A model generated the notes under the pieces. The model saw nothing but the letters and a program-made list of their open reading frames with translations. It had not been told where the DNA came from and did no database searches. A stretch of 64,000 nt of DNA from Malus domestica (taxonomy: Eukaryota > Streptophyta > Magnoliopsida > Rosales > Rosaceae): the NCBI RefSeq assembly GCF_042453785.1, contig NC_091674.1, forward strand, positions 26,887,001-26,951,000, written 5' to 3'. A program made the translations under genes and the position numbers. Below are positions 1 through 12,170 of this stretch, piece by piece. Numbering within the stretch: the first letter of the stretch is position 1; every line of letters begins with the position of its first letter.

Positions 1-103
1 CTATCCCCTTTTTACAATTAAAAGGCCTGATAACACTTTCTATCATGCATGTGGTCCCCTGCACTGCATGGTGCTAGGGTTTTGGTGACATATGAGTAGG
101 AGG

Positions 104-317
104 TAGATTCTCTGTCCTTCCACTTATGTGCCTTCTTATTTATATAGTCACGGTTAAGTCACGTTAATATTTTATATTACTATTTTTTTTATCTTATTAT
201 CTTTATAAAAAAATAATATAAAATATTGACATAATTTAATCGTGATCATTAATTGTGATCATACAAAACAAGAGGGTATGAAAGAGTACAGGAAGTGGGA
301 GGGCAGAGAATCTACCC
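104..317. mobile_element. MITE relic, family A copy 1
   Basis: The ends are inverted repeats: GGTAGATTCTCTG on the left and CAGAGAATCTACC on the right. The AT-rich core carries a CACGGTTAAGTCACGTTAA-like motif that recurs in three other places in the window (about 1343–1513, 5799–5918 and 63889–64000). No clear target duplication was found, so the superfamily is not assigned. Confidence 0.6.
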
Positions 318-1342
318 ATAAGTATCCCCAAAGAACTCTGATAGCGACACCCACGTTCTTTCCCTTGTTTTCTTCTTCTTTCATGCACCTTTCTTTCTTT
401 TTCTCTTGTTTCCTCTCTCCCCTCCTAGTTTTGCGTTGATGGTTACACTTATGCTTTCATATATTTCTATCATTTTTCTTATACAATCGATACAAAAGGA
501 GGAAAAATCGAATATAAGACCTTATATGTAAGTAGTGTAAATTTAGCTTGCTGCAGCCCAAAAGATGTGAAGAGAAGTCTCGCATCAGAGATAATACAAC
601 AATAACTTGAGATTTTTAAGGATATGATCCATTGTTTATTTCATTAAGCCTTTTTGAGGTTAAATCGCATATCTGAGGTCAATTGGGCTTAATACTACAC
701 AAGGTATTCATATTAGCAAGGGGTCGGTATTCTATTGGTGCATATATGTTCAAACTTAATAACGGACACTTACATAACTAACTGAGTTACAGGTTCTTTA
801 CAAATCTCCGTCATTACATACTATGATTTAGCCAAGATTGTCCCATTTTCTCAAATCTTAAATGTTAAGGTGGGTTTGAATCATTTTTAAAGGCTCCTAC
901 CAATATGATTTCGACATGTGCTCCTTGTCTTTACATATAAGTTGATGGGAAAATCTACAGCATTACAAAGACAAAGACAAACTTAATCTCAAAAGGAAAT
1001 GTCAAATTATAAGAGTTAAATTACAATTGATGGTTGGTGTGACAATTTGAAGTCTTATTATTTAAATAAAGTTTTAAATGGTTGTAATTATTAAAAAAAT
1101 GTTGAAACAAAATTTTTATTCGTTGAAATGCAAGTGGAATAAAGGACACACCATTAAAATGAATTAAAGTAAATTTGACATTGATATTAAATTTGACTTC
1201 AAATCACAAAGTCTTCAAATCCAGTCAGCAAATAACACTTCGGTTTGAGAGACTTTTGATGTCAAATATGTACAGTGGCATTCCACCTAGGATTTTGACA
1301 TCTACTTTGGAGATGCTCTTACTCAGCTGCATCCTGCATTAT

Positions 1343-1513
1343 ATGAGTAGAATTCTCTTCCCTCCAATTTTTTCTCCCTTCAAGTCCCTTTCTATTTGAA
1401 TGGTTGAAATTAAGCCACGTTAATATCTTGTGTTAACTTCTTTATAGAAAGAGAAAGAAAAAAAAAAGACCGATCTAAGGAATGAAATTTGAAGAGAAAA
1501 AAATCCTACTTCA
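1343..1513. mobile_element. MITE relic, family A copy 2
   Basis: It begins GTAGAATTCTCTTCCCTCC and ends in the reverse complement of GTAGGATTTTTTTCTCTTC. The core has AAGCCACGTTAATATCTTG, matching the core of the copies near 104 and 5799. The arms are diverged and no target duplication is obvious. Confidence 0.5.
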
Positions 1514-3514
1514 TATTATATATATTCCCAAAGATTTTTCTTTTTTGTTTGAATATATTCCCAAGGTTCAATTTATTTTCTATTATTCTTTTCTTTTTCT
1601 CCTTTCTCAAGTGAACTTTTTATAATCTTTTTCAAATATTGACAAAATTGGTCTATGTGTCAATTAATTATGTTCACTAATCTTTCCAGTACGGCATAAC
1701 TAAGGGCTTAAAGCTACGGCATAACTAAAGGCTTAAAGCTATCATGTGGGTACATAAAATTTGAGGTAATATAAAGATTCATCCCAACTTTTTTTAATTA
1801 CGATGCAAATTTTGATTTAACAACTAATCTTTCCTTAATCTTCGCTATCATGGTACCAACATCACATCTCATAATGACTTCCTTAATCCTTAATCTTCAC
1901 CATCACTTGAATTTTGAGCTCGACATTGAATAAGGTATTGTACAAGCTATATCGATAATTTGAACTCGACGTTTCTCAATTTTTCAATGTTGTTGATGAT
2001 GGTACGTAAATACAAGACATATTTATGCAGTACATGATGTGCTATGTTCCAAAAATAGTTCTATGTTAACGAATAATATGAAGTGAATAGTGCCAAAAGG
2101 ACAAATAGCACCTTCAAACAAAACAATTAGTGTTTTGAGGGTGGGGGAAGGGGGGTCGCATTGGCAGGTCACACCGATTTATTTTTGTTTGTTTTGACTT
2201 CCACATAGATCTCTCTATATTTTCTACATTTCATCTTGGTAACATTTGAGTTATATTTTACCCCCAAAGAAGCAAAAACGTACAACAGTATAGTACATTT
2301 GGTCTGCAGATGTAAAAATCTGCATACGTTGTAAATGTGGATGGAAGTTTTGGCTTGAATGGACTTCCCTGTATGGACAAAGTCAAGGAAAGTGGCTTGG
2401 TGGAGAGGCACACAATTTTAAGAATTTCTATCCAATCCTTCAATCATCACATATCACAATTCCTATGTAATGGCATATTAGCTCACAAATGTACCACAAG
2501 CAATAGAAGAAGAAGATACACTAGCTATTGTTTCCATTGCCTTTGTAATTTCAGTTTGATAATGATAGAGACAACTGCTTTTGTCTTGAAGACATAGGCA
2601 CACTTGCCGAACCTCCTAAACATTGTGTTTTGTTTAATTTACATTCTACTGCACGCATATCGTTAATTCAACAACATCATCTATATTATATATCAACTCT
2701 CTATGTGTTACATTTACAATGACTTCAACAATTGATCAATTTGACTGTAATTGCAACTCTTGTTTTATTTATTTAATTTTGGATTTTTTAGGCTGAAGCC
2801 TGAGGTATCCTACACCTTGAAGGAAAGGATTAATTTTCAGCGGGGTTAAGAAAGGCTAAGGGCATTTCAGTTCACTCTTGGCCACAGTCAAATTGTACAA
2901 AGTCCTCCCAAAGCTTTCAACCAGAGAATCATCCGTGTTTTTGCTAACTTCGTGCCTCAAATCCAACATCAGAAATAAACTTGACTTGAAATTCTACAAC
3001 ATTTCTACTAGACTACTTGCCGTGATTTATTTAATTTTGGTATATGCAACACTTGTTTTAGTACAACACGTTGACACCTAATTATTAATTAATTCATGTT
3101 TGATTGCCATTTAGATTAGCATCTCCAAAGCTGCATCAGCATACTGTGAAAAACGTACCTATCATGAAAATTGGACTTATGAGGTTACTTGTGACACAAG
3201 ACAGAAATTTAGAGAAAGAATAAGGGTTTATGTGTGCCACTAATCTATGGGTTTGCTTGATAAACAAGAAATAGAATAGGAATTAAAGAAATGGAAGCGT
3301 AAAAAGGGGTTTGTCTTCAATAATCTTATCTATCAAGTAGTCCGACTTTTTAAACAATTTTAACTGTTTGATTGTTTAAAGTTAATCCTCTTGTTTATTT
3401 TCCAGACAACTTAAGCGTCGGGACTATTAAAGAAAAATTGTTGTAAAAGGAGTAGGAAAAGATAATAAATTAGGAAGAAGAGAATTTGTCAACTGTCCTT
3501 TCTTTCACCATTGG

Positions 3515-5762
3515 TGACACACCCCGACCTAAATCAGGGCGTGCTGGCCGTCACGTGAGAGTGATGTAACCATGTGCATAGTGCGGAAGCAAAATTGATA
3601 TAGAGAAATACGAGTGAATAAAAACCACACTACTAGCAGTACTAGCTAAGATAAAGTGCTAGTACGAGATTAAGTGTGAAATACACAACCAGAGCATAAA
3701 TAACCCAAGTGTAGTCAGGCAGGACAAGTATTAATTATACAACACCCAAGGGTGATCCTACATTTATGATGTTTTGTCAAAACCATCGTCGAAATCCCCA
3801 TGAGCCACCAAAGCATTTCTACTTAAAACATGGAGGGGTGCAAAACAGAAAGTGTGAGTGGGCAAAAACAAAGCTTTTCAAAATCATTTCATTTCTCAAA
3901 AGTTCTAACCCCTCGCCATAAAACATGTATAACTTCCCAGAAAATATAATATACTATATCAGAAATCAAGCTTAGGATAAAAATCCATAGAAATATATCA
4001 CGCCAAAGTATCTAAATGAAATGCCATAAGTAATTCAGTTAAAATATATCAATGCCAGATATCATATCATCCGGATCCACCTAACGTGACCTGCACGGCT
4101 GAGTCTATAGCTCATAATCAATCTCAACCATATCAAATCCTGCACACGAGTCGGAACCACCTAAAGTGGTATGTACGACAGGACTAAGTGTAAAATAAAT
4201 ATGCTCTAGTGCTACGATCACGTGAAGACTGTGCGAATGATCGCGGGTCACCTACGAGTCGGAACCACTTATAATGGTCTGTACGACAAGCATGTACACC
4301 TAACTTGGATCCAAGGTGAGCATATAGTGCGGGAGATGAACATCACGTGAAAGATTGTGCCCTAACTCTGGGTAGAAGCACTAACACCGGGGTGCAAGTT
4401 TATAAGTTCTCAATGCAACACATCATATCTCGCATAACTAAAGCAATCTCATATCTTTAATTTATGAACTTACCTGACACTTACATGTGTGTCCGCATCA
4501 CCAATCATAAATATATGCAACTACTAATGCATAAATAAAATAGGCATATACTTTGCATGGCATCTCATTTTCTGGGAAAAATCTCAAGTATATAGGTATA
4601 TACGGAAAACTAAAAGCCCACTCACTGATATGTCAAAGGGTCGTAGCCCACAAGCCTCAAATGATGGCGCTCGTTCTCAGGATAGGTCTCACCTATATGC
4701 GAAATAACTAAATAAACGTTAATTAAAACATATAACCAAAACTAGCTAATAACTTCTCATACAATACTCAAATGGGGTGTTTGAATATACCAACGTGATC
4801 TACTCAACACCACGAACATCCTCATATTTTTAGAAAAAAATTTCGACCACCCACGCGCCGGCCAAGGCACGGCCAGACGCGCTGCCAAACCCTAACTGAG
4901 CTTAACAGCCGTTAAGACTATTTTGTGGAATATTCCGTTAAAACCTTAATAAAAGTTGACGGCGTTACCTGACACTGTTAGAATATTCAGTTAAACTTGA
5001 CGGAATATTCTCCTTTGTCTTCCTTGGTTCGCGGGAGACCGTCGTTGTCGCCGGAAATTGGGAAAAAGTTTAAACCTTCATATCTTCTTCAATTTTCAAC
5101 CAAAACTCATGAATTTTACACCACAATGAAGCTTACAACGAGTAGAACAAAAACTTACCAATTTTAATCCACGGAATCTCGCTGGAAAAAGCACGAGAAT
5201 CTGGCCACCTTTGCAACTCATCGAACCCGAGCTTCCCGCCGTCCAAATCACTCCAAAGTTACTCCCTGAGCTTCGCGAAGATGTTTTAAGTTCCTATGAC
5301 CTTAAAACTCGCTGAAAAGTCCATAATTACGATCACATGAACATTGCTCACAATCTGGGATTTTTGGGTTCTCGAGTTTTCGAAGGTTTCATGTTTTAAA
5401 AATGGTATGGATGTGCTTCTGAGCTCACAAGGAACACGAAGATGGCTTCCAAAACCTCGATCCGTGCCTGAATTGATTGGTTCACGAGTTGACCGTACAA
5501 TTGTACGGATAATGGATGAAAATCGAGAGTGGGAGGAGAGAGAAAGGTCAACGGGTAAGGGTATGGGTGTGTGGTCCTAGTTGGCAACAAAACAACCAAC
5601 CACAAACTAGGAAAAATTTAGTTCTAATTGGGTCCAAACAATTAGGACTTAACATGAATTAGATCACAACCAAAACATATCACCCACAACACCAACTAAC
5701 GTCCAAGAGCAATTTAGTCTTTTCACACCACCGATAAAAATAATTCGGGATGGGCTGTGACA
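3515..5762. mobile_element. Solo LTR, about 2.25 kb
   Basis: The element starts TGACACACCCCGACC and ends GGGATGGGCTGTGACA, so it has TG…CA ends on either strand with an inverted TGTCAC/GTGACA terminus. It is flanked by an exact 5-bp direct repeat, ATTGG (3510–3514 and 5763–5767), as expected for retroelement integration. There is no gag or pol coding sequence inside. That fits a solo LTR left by LTR–LTR recombination of a large-LTR Gypsy-type element; the family is inferred from size and ends only. Open frames near 5344–5605 lie wholly inside the LTR and are not counted as genes. Confidence 0.75.
4060..4300. repeat. Hairpin-forming repeats inside the solo LTR
   Basis: Two clear units and one degenerate unit (near 4070, 4148 and 4255) share the plan GTCGG-ACCAC-loop-GTGGT-CGAC or a close variant. 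Each of the two clear units can fold on itself through GTCG/CGAC and ACCAC/GTGGT pairs. Confidence 0.55.
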
Positions 5763-5798
5763 ATTGGTTCATGCTTTGGGCGTGCAAATATTCAAAGT

Positions 5799-5918
5799 AG
5801 GATTCTCTCCCCTCCTATTTAAACGGTTATGATGAAGCCACATCAACATCTTATTGTGAAATTTTATATAGAGAAAAAGATTATAAAAAAAAAAATATAA
5901 GAGGAGGGGAGAGAAGAA
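5799..5918. mobile_element. MITE relic, family A copy 3
   Basis: Left end GTAGGATTCTCTCCCCTCCT pairs with AGGAGGGGAGAGAAGAAG at the right end. The core keeps a diverged AAGCCACATCAACATCTTAT block. It lies 36 bp to the right of the solo LTR. Confidence 0.55.
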
Positions 5919-6333
5919 GATGATATATGTGATCATTTTGTTTCAAATAACTAAAATACACCTATTTATTTTTGGTGACCAACCAAACAAAATTTTTTTT
6001 TTTAACAAACAAAACAATATTTTCTTAAATGCAAATTTTTATTCCGTTTAAATCAGGTACACTTCAGTGTACTTAAAGCTTTCATTAAGTTAGTTAATTG
6101 AGTTCTCTTGCATTTAAATTTGAATTTCATCTCCAACAAAAGTTTGAATTTCATCTTATACATTTCGATTATTTAAATGTAGTATTATTATTTGTATCAA
6201 GTCAATCACACTTCAACTCTTTATTTAGTTGGACACTTAATTCTAATAAGTGATATCAAATCTCAAACGAGGAATCTTCCCATAAAATTACAACTACTTA
6301 TGAATTAGTCCAATTCTTTATCTCAAATTATTT

Positions 6334-6562
6334 AGGGTTTGTTGAAACAGCTTTTAAAATGATTGAAAACGTTTTAGAAAAAATATGTTTAGCTTCTAAA
6401 AGCACTTAAAGTGTTTCATGCCCTTACACTTAATGACTTAAGCATTCTAAAAACAATAAGGTACTTTTTTAGAATTTACTTGCATTTTTACTAAGAATTA
6501 GTTTTAAAAACATTTTCATCAAAAAACATTTCAACAATTTTAAATGCACTTTCAAACGAGTT
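6334..6562. mobile_element. MITE relic with GTTTGTTGAAAC-type ends
   Basis: The left end AGGGTTTGTTGAAACAGC and the right end (reverse complement AACTCGTTTGAAAGTGC) align imperfectly, and each is followed by TTTAAAAT. The core has GAAAAC/GTTTTC blocks typical of hAT-derived MITEs in this plant group. No exact target duplication is visible. Confidence 0.45.
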
Positions 6563-7928
6563 CTTACACTTACTGACTTAAGCATTGAATAAATTCAATT
6601 TTAAACGGTTTCCTCACCATAAAAAAATTTCAATTATTTTCGTTACATTTAACAACAGAAAATTTGTTTTCCAAATATTTGTAGCTTATGAATTTTCATT
6701 CACTTTTATAATTTAAGGGGTAATAACGTCTTTCAATAAAATCATCAAATTTAGGGGTGTTGGTAAGCGGGTTTTTGATATTGCCAAGGAACTGGAAGGC
6801 ACCTTTATCTGACACAACGCGAACTCAAACGGTGTCGTTTTGTCCTCAGTGAAATTGACTCAGTTCTTTCAGGCCCTGACATGTTTCATTTCGTTTCATT
6901 TCGTTTCAATTCAACCATGGCGCTTTGCTTTTCAACAGGTAAGCTCCTCTGGCTTTTTGCACAGCTGACCACACTCAGAAGCAGAAACAACCAAGCAAAC
7001 ACCGAAAAAAGTTCAGATTTTATCGTAAATTAATTGACAATATGAAAAATAGTTTTACTTTTTATAGGTTGGTATAAATATTAAACCCGAGACTCAACTA
7101 AGTATTAAACTTGCTATTCATAAAAGTTATCGTTTATAAATAGAGATAATACCACTAGATTTTGGTAACGAGTAAAGGTAATTATTTTTCTGTAGAGATC
7201 AATGAATGATGCTTGGCAGGGTGCATTTTCATGTTAACTAGCTCCTAGAGAGAGAAACACTTTTTACCTTTCTAGTGAGAGAAAGTGAAGGAATACAAGA
7301 ATCCATTTTTGCTGCTCTCAATCTCAACACTTTCCTTTTCTATGTCAATTCTACATTCCCATTCTGTCTTCACCTGCTCTCCTCTTAACTGGGTTTACCT
7401 GGAATTGCTCCTCTCTCTCTTTCTCTCTACACATTTTGAGTGAACAGCGTTTAGGTGTGTGCACTGTGTGGGGTATATGGATTTTTGACTTCAGAGGGAG
7501 CTTTCCCACTTTCATATATTTTGGCTTTTGCTTTTGCTTTTGCTTCAGCTTCTTGCAGCTGGTTTAAAAAAACGGTGCTTTTCTGCTTTTCTCTATTTTT
7601 TTTTTCCCTGATTATTTTTTGTGTGCAATTATTATGCCCCTTTTGTCACTATATCAAGCTTCTTGTTACACCATCACTCTTTGCCTTCTATTCTTTTTCT
7701 TATAGGCTACACAGTTCCCATCTCTATTATTTGGTGGTTTAGTGGGTTGTACATGTGGGTTGTTCAATCTTTTGGGTCATCACTGCTGTGCTGACTGTTT
7801 CCCCTGTTTCTGCTCACTTCAGTGGGGGGTTTTAGCTAGATTTGGAATCTGGGTTTTGCTTAGATTTGTGTTTTCATAGTGTTTCTGGTGTTTTTCTAGT
7901 GAGATAAAGCAAGTTCAGAGGAGGAATC

Positions 7929-10900
7929 ATGGCGAGTGGAGGCGGCGGTGGAGCTCCAAAAGTTACAGAGCCACAGCCACATCCACCAAAAGAACAGCTA
8001 CCCAACGTTTCTTACTGCATTACTAGTCCACCTCGATGGCGTGAGTGCCTCTAATACCACATTCACTAATTATTTTACTTGTTTTGCTATCTGGGATTCT
8101 AAATTTCTAAGCTTTTTTTTCACGTACTAATGATATTGTAAGATTATTCTTGGTGGATCTTTAGTTTCTAGCTGTGATTCTTTTGAATCATTTTGGTATA
8201 TCTGAAGCAGGTGTTAGATAATTCTTCTCTTTAATTTATTCTATTTAGGGGACATATTCCTGCATTTTAATTGTTGAAAGTAGCTTTTTCTTAGTTCTCT
8301 CTTTTTCTTTGGTAGATACCACTTTTCGAAAGGGAAATGGAAAGTCGAAATTCTAAGTGCTTTTGTTTTTCTGAAAGAAATTTACTGTCTTTCTTCTTAC
8401 CCTTCTTTTCTTTTTCTTTTTGGAATTGCGTTTCTGGAGGGATTTGTCTTAATCTTATGTATATTTTGTTAATTGCTTACTTGTCTATTCTTTTGACTCG
8501 GTAGCTTTTACCGATTAAGTGTTATCACTACTATTTTTGGGAACCTGGTATCTTGTTTTGCATTAGCCAGAACCGAAGCAATGTGCTGAATTCTAATTCG
8601 GTGGGAATCAGTTTGACTTTTGATTTCTGTTTATTGGGTTACCTGTAAAATTCTACCATGGCCGCCTTGGTTTCTCGTTTCTCTTTTCGGGTTTGGCAAA
8701 GCATTTCCGTTACGCTGTGGTAATGCTGCTCTAAGTTCTGTTTTACGTCTTTTATCTGTATACGAATTCAAATTGAACATGTTGATACATTGCAGATCTT
8801 GTGTAGTTTTAATTTTGTAGTGCAGGTGAGCTTGATTACTCTTAAATCCTGTTATTACTTCATTTGTTAGTCGTAAATGATTTAACAAAATCACGGCCCA
8901 TTTCTGGTGCAGCCGATGCCATTCTCCTTGGTTTTCAACACTACCTTGTGATGCTTGGAACTTCAGTTCTCATCCCCAGTGCTCTTGTTCCCCAGATGGG
9001 AGGAGGAAATGTAAGACTCGAAGAGCTTTTTGCGCAAATTGTGATTGACATCAGCCATATATTGTACTTTTCTTCAAAATTGACCAACTGTATATATGTA
9101 TAAACATGTGTCGCTTGCTATTGTTATAGGAGGAGAAGGCCAAGGTGATCCAGACCCTACTCTTTGTTGCTGGTTTGAACACATTGAAACAGACTTTGTT
9201 TGGGACTAGACTACCAGCAGTGATTGGAGGGTCGTATACGTTTGTCCCGACCACAATTTCCATCATATTAGCTGGTCGATTCAGTGATGGTCAAGACCCT
9301 ATAGAGGTTTGTTCTGAATCCCATCCCCTTTTTTTGGTAGTCATTTTATAAACCAAATTGTTTGTCACTGGTGCATAACAAAAAATACATCAGGTAACCG
9401 TAGTTGTTATTTTATATGTGTCAAGTGAACTTGCTGAAATGCATACACATAATGCTGATACACTACTTACTAGAACAGTGATTGATTTATAAAATTTAGA
9501 GAGAAGACGAGTTACGTGCATTCAGACATCAATAATTCTCACTTTCATCTGCACAGACTTGATTGGAAGCTTGCAGCTTGTGACTATGTTTTAACCTCGT
9601 TCATTTCAGAAATTTAAGAGGACAATGCGGGCAATCCAGGGTGCTCTTATTGTTGCTTCAACTCTTCAGATAGTCTTAGGCTTCAGTGGCCTTTGGCGTA
9701 ATGTTGCAAGGTTGGTTCTAAATAAGCGAAACTCAATCATGGTTGTTAGATTAGTCTAGAACTTGTGAGATTCATAGAGAAATATTTCAGTTTTCTTGCT
9801 AAGCTTAAAAAGTCATGGTGATTAAAGCTCAACAAATTTTATTGTTCAGGTTTTTAAGCCCACTTTCAGTTGTCCCTTTGGTAGGAATGGTTGGTTTTGG
9901 ACTCTACGAGTTAGGTTTTCCAGTGGTAAGTGCTCTTCTGAGATGTGTATGGGCGCGTAATATACGGTGGATAATGTTCTGACAATTATTTCTTAATGCT
10001 TCTCCTGGATATTTAGCTTGCAAAATGTGTGGAGATTGGACTGCCAGAGCTTATCATTTTAGTATTCATTTCTCAGGTAATGGTCCTTAAAACGTGTTCG
10101 AATCCTTATTATGTCTCTTGCCTTTGTGCTGTTATCTTTGTAACCTTAGAGAAAACTATTCTGCAAGGCTGATATTGTATTTGCAATGATTGTGATGCAG
10201 TATTTGCCGCACATAATTCACAAAGGAAAACCTATATTTGATCGTTTTGCTGTCATATTTTCTGTGGTGATTGTGTGGATTTATGCTCACCTACTCACGG
10301 TTGGTGGAGCATATAATGATACCGGCCCAAAAACACAGGCAAGCTGCCGTACTGATCGTGCTGGACTTATAAATGCTGCTCCGTGGTTAGTATGAAATGT
10401 GTCCTTAATACAATTTTAACATTTTTATTGCTGTAATCCTTGCTCTTTACCACGGTCCAACCAAAATTTTTGGTGAACAAGGAAAAATTAAATTGAAATG
10501 TCCTTTTGTTATTCTTTTCAAAGTAGGCTCCCAAGCCTTACTTGGAGTTTAAGACATGCTATGACGTTTAAATTCTTGATTTGCCTTCGTTAAATAGTAA
10601 ATATTTAGTCACTAGCATGGCTTATGTTTTGGATTGGTACCTAACATTTGTTGGAAATTAATCCTTACTGGAACTTGGGTTTGCAGGATTAGAGTTCCAT
10701 ATCCCTTCCAATGGGGAGCACCTTCCTTTGATGCTGGTGAAGCCTTTGCTATGATGGCAGCGTCTTTTGTTGCACTTGTTGAGGTTTGCTCTCTATACCT
10801 TCCCCTTCTCTTAAATTGATATTAGTTGATAGGCCGAAATTCATAATTTTCATTACTCTGTATTACTTTATAAAACAGTCAACTGGTGCTTTCATCGCTG

Positions 10901-12170
10901 TTTCAAGATATGCTAGTGCAACTCCAGTGCCACCTGCTATTCTGAGTCGTGGAGTTGGTTGGCAGGTATAAATGCTTATCTATTTGTGAATTTTATTTTC
11001 CTACAAATTTCTTCGACATAAACTTATCTGATTTTGTTTCCAAACCTGAATGCGCATCAATCTATCAATGCTATCTTTACGTTATACAGGTGAGCAAAAT
11101 ATAATGCAGTTTTTGTATTCACAGGGAGTTGGCATTCTGATTTCGGGCTTGTTTGGAACTGTGACTGGATCCTCAGTTTCTGTGTAAGACTCTTAATAGG
11201 AAACATTTATGCTGTATAAATAAACATCCTACTTCATTAAGTGGAAAATAGAGTTCCTACCTTGTTCTAAGACTTCCCGTTGTCTCTGAACAGAGAAAAT
11301 GCTGGTCTGTTGGCGTTGACGCGTGTTGGCAGTCGAAGGGTTGTGCAAATATCTGCTGGTTTCATGATATTTTTCTCCATTCTGGGTAAGTTATTAATGT
11401 ATGAGATCTTCTGAATTGAAGGTACATTATAATTTATGTTAAGTTGGCAACTGTTTGCGACCGTTTTGTTTTGTTACTCAACATTTCATCATTTTACAGG
11501 CAAATTTGGAGCAGTCTTCGCATCAATCCCAGGGCCAATCATTGCTGCTTTGTACTGTCTGTTCTTTGCATATGTTGGTATGTACAGCTCCTTTGACATG
11601 TGCTAGCAGACTGTAGATGGCTCAAGCTCCTTCATTTTTATATCAGATTATTTTATGATGTCTATTCCATTTAAATTTTAATCATGCATTCACAGGTGCC
11701 GGAGGTCTTAGCTTTCTACAATTCTGTAACCTAAACAGCTTCCGAACAAAGTTCATATTGGGCTTCTCTATCTTCCTTGGTTTGTCCATACCGCAGTACT
11801 TCAACGAGTACACGGCCATCAACGGTTACGGTCCAGTCCACACAGGAGGAAGATGGGTCTGCAATAATTATAACAAACCCATGTATTTCCTGAATCATGC
11901 AATTTTATGTTATGATCTTTACTAACATAAATGTTCATCTATTTTTCGCAGTTCAATGATATGATCAATGTCCCTCTACAGTCAGAAGCGTTTGTCGCGG
12001 GCTGTGTTGCATATTTCTTGGACAACACACTGCACCGGAAGGACAGTTCAGTTAGGAAAGACCGAGGTAAACATTGGTGGGACAAGTTCCGGTACTTCAA
12101 GGGCGATTCAAGGAGTGAGGAGTTTTATTCGCTACCATTCAATCTCAACAAGTATTTTCCATCCGTATGA
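7929..12170 (+). CDS. NAT6: Nucleobase-ascorbate transporter, NAT6-like
   Basis: Plasma-membrane NAT/NCS2 permease; plant members move purines, uracil or related compounds, but the substrate of this one is not known. Fourteen exons: 7929–8040, 8913–9010, 9130–9306, 9610–9710, 9850–9925, 10017–10076, 10201–10385, 10687–10783, 10879–10965, 11125–11183, 11294–11385, 11500–11577, 11696–11856 and 11952–12170. All are GT–AG and the phases close to 1602 nt (533 aa), the usual family length. The first membrane segment has the GFQHYLVML motif, and the NAT signature ENAGLLALTRVG is intact across exons 10–11. About 12–14 hydrophobic segments are followed by the conserved end EEFYSLPFNLNKYFPSV. The N-terminus (MASGGGGGAPK, then EPQPHPPKEQLPNVSYC) matches NAT6/NAT7-type proteins. 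A CT-rich leader lies upstream. Confidence 0.93.

Larger units (their letters stand above)
1..3514. other. Intergenic, MITE relics only
   Basis: No convincing gene is seen. The stretch holds two copies of a small inverted-repeat element (about 104–317 and 1343–1513) and an almost perfect 25-bp tandem duplication (1690–1714 and 1715–1739). The short open frames, for example around 2169–2597, overlap on both strands, have no recognisable domain and show no splice-consistent continuation. Confidence 0.6.
5763..7928. other. Intergenic plus NAT 5' leader
   Basis: Contains the family A relic at 5799–5918 and a second inverted-repeat relic at 6334–6562. An exon-like sequence at 6917–6938 starts ATGGCGCTTTGC and runs into GTAAGC after 22 bases; nothing joins to it. 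From about 7240 the DNA is CT-rich and probably serves as promoter and 5' UTR of the transporter gene at 7929. Confidence 0.5.

Noticed and set aside
5344-5605. Overlapping open frames on both strands inside the solo LTR
   Set aside because: They lie within LTR sequence, have no domain, and oppose each other.
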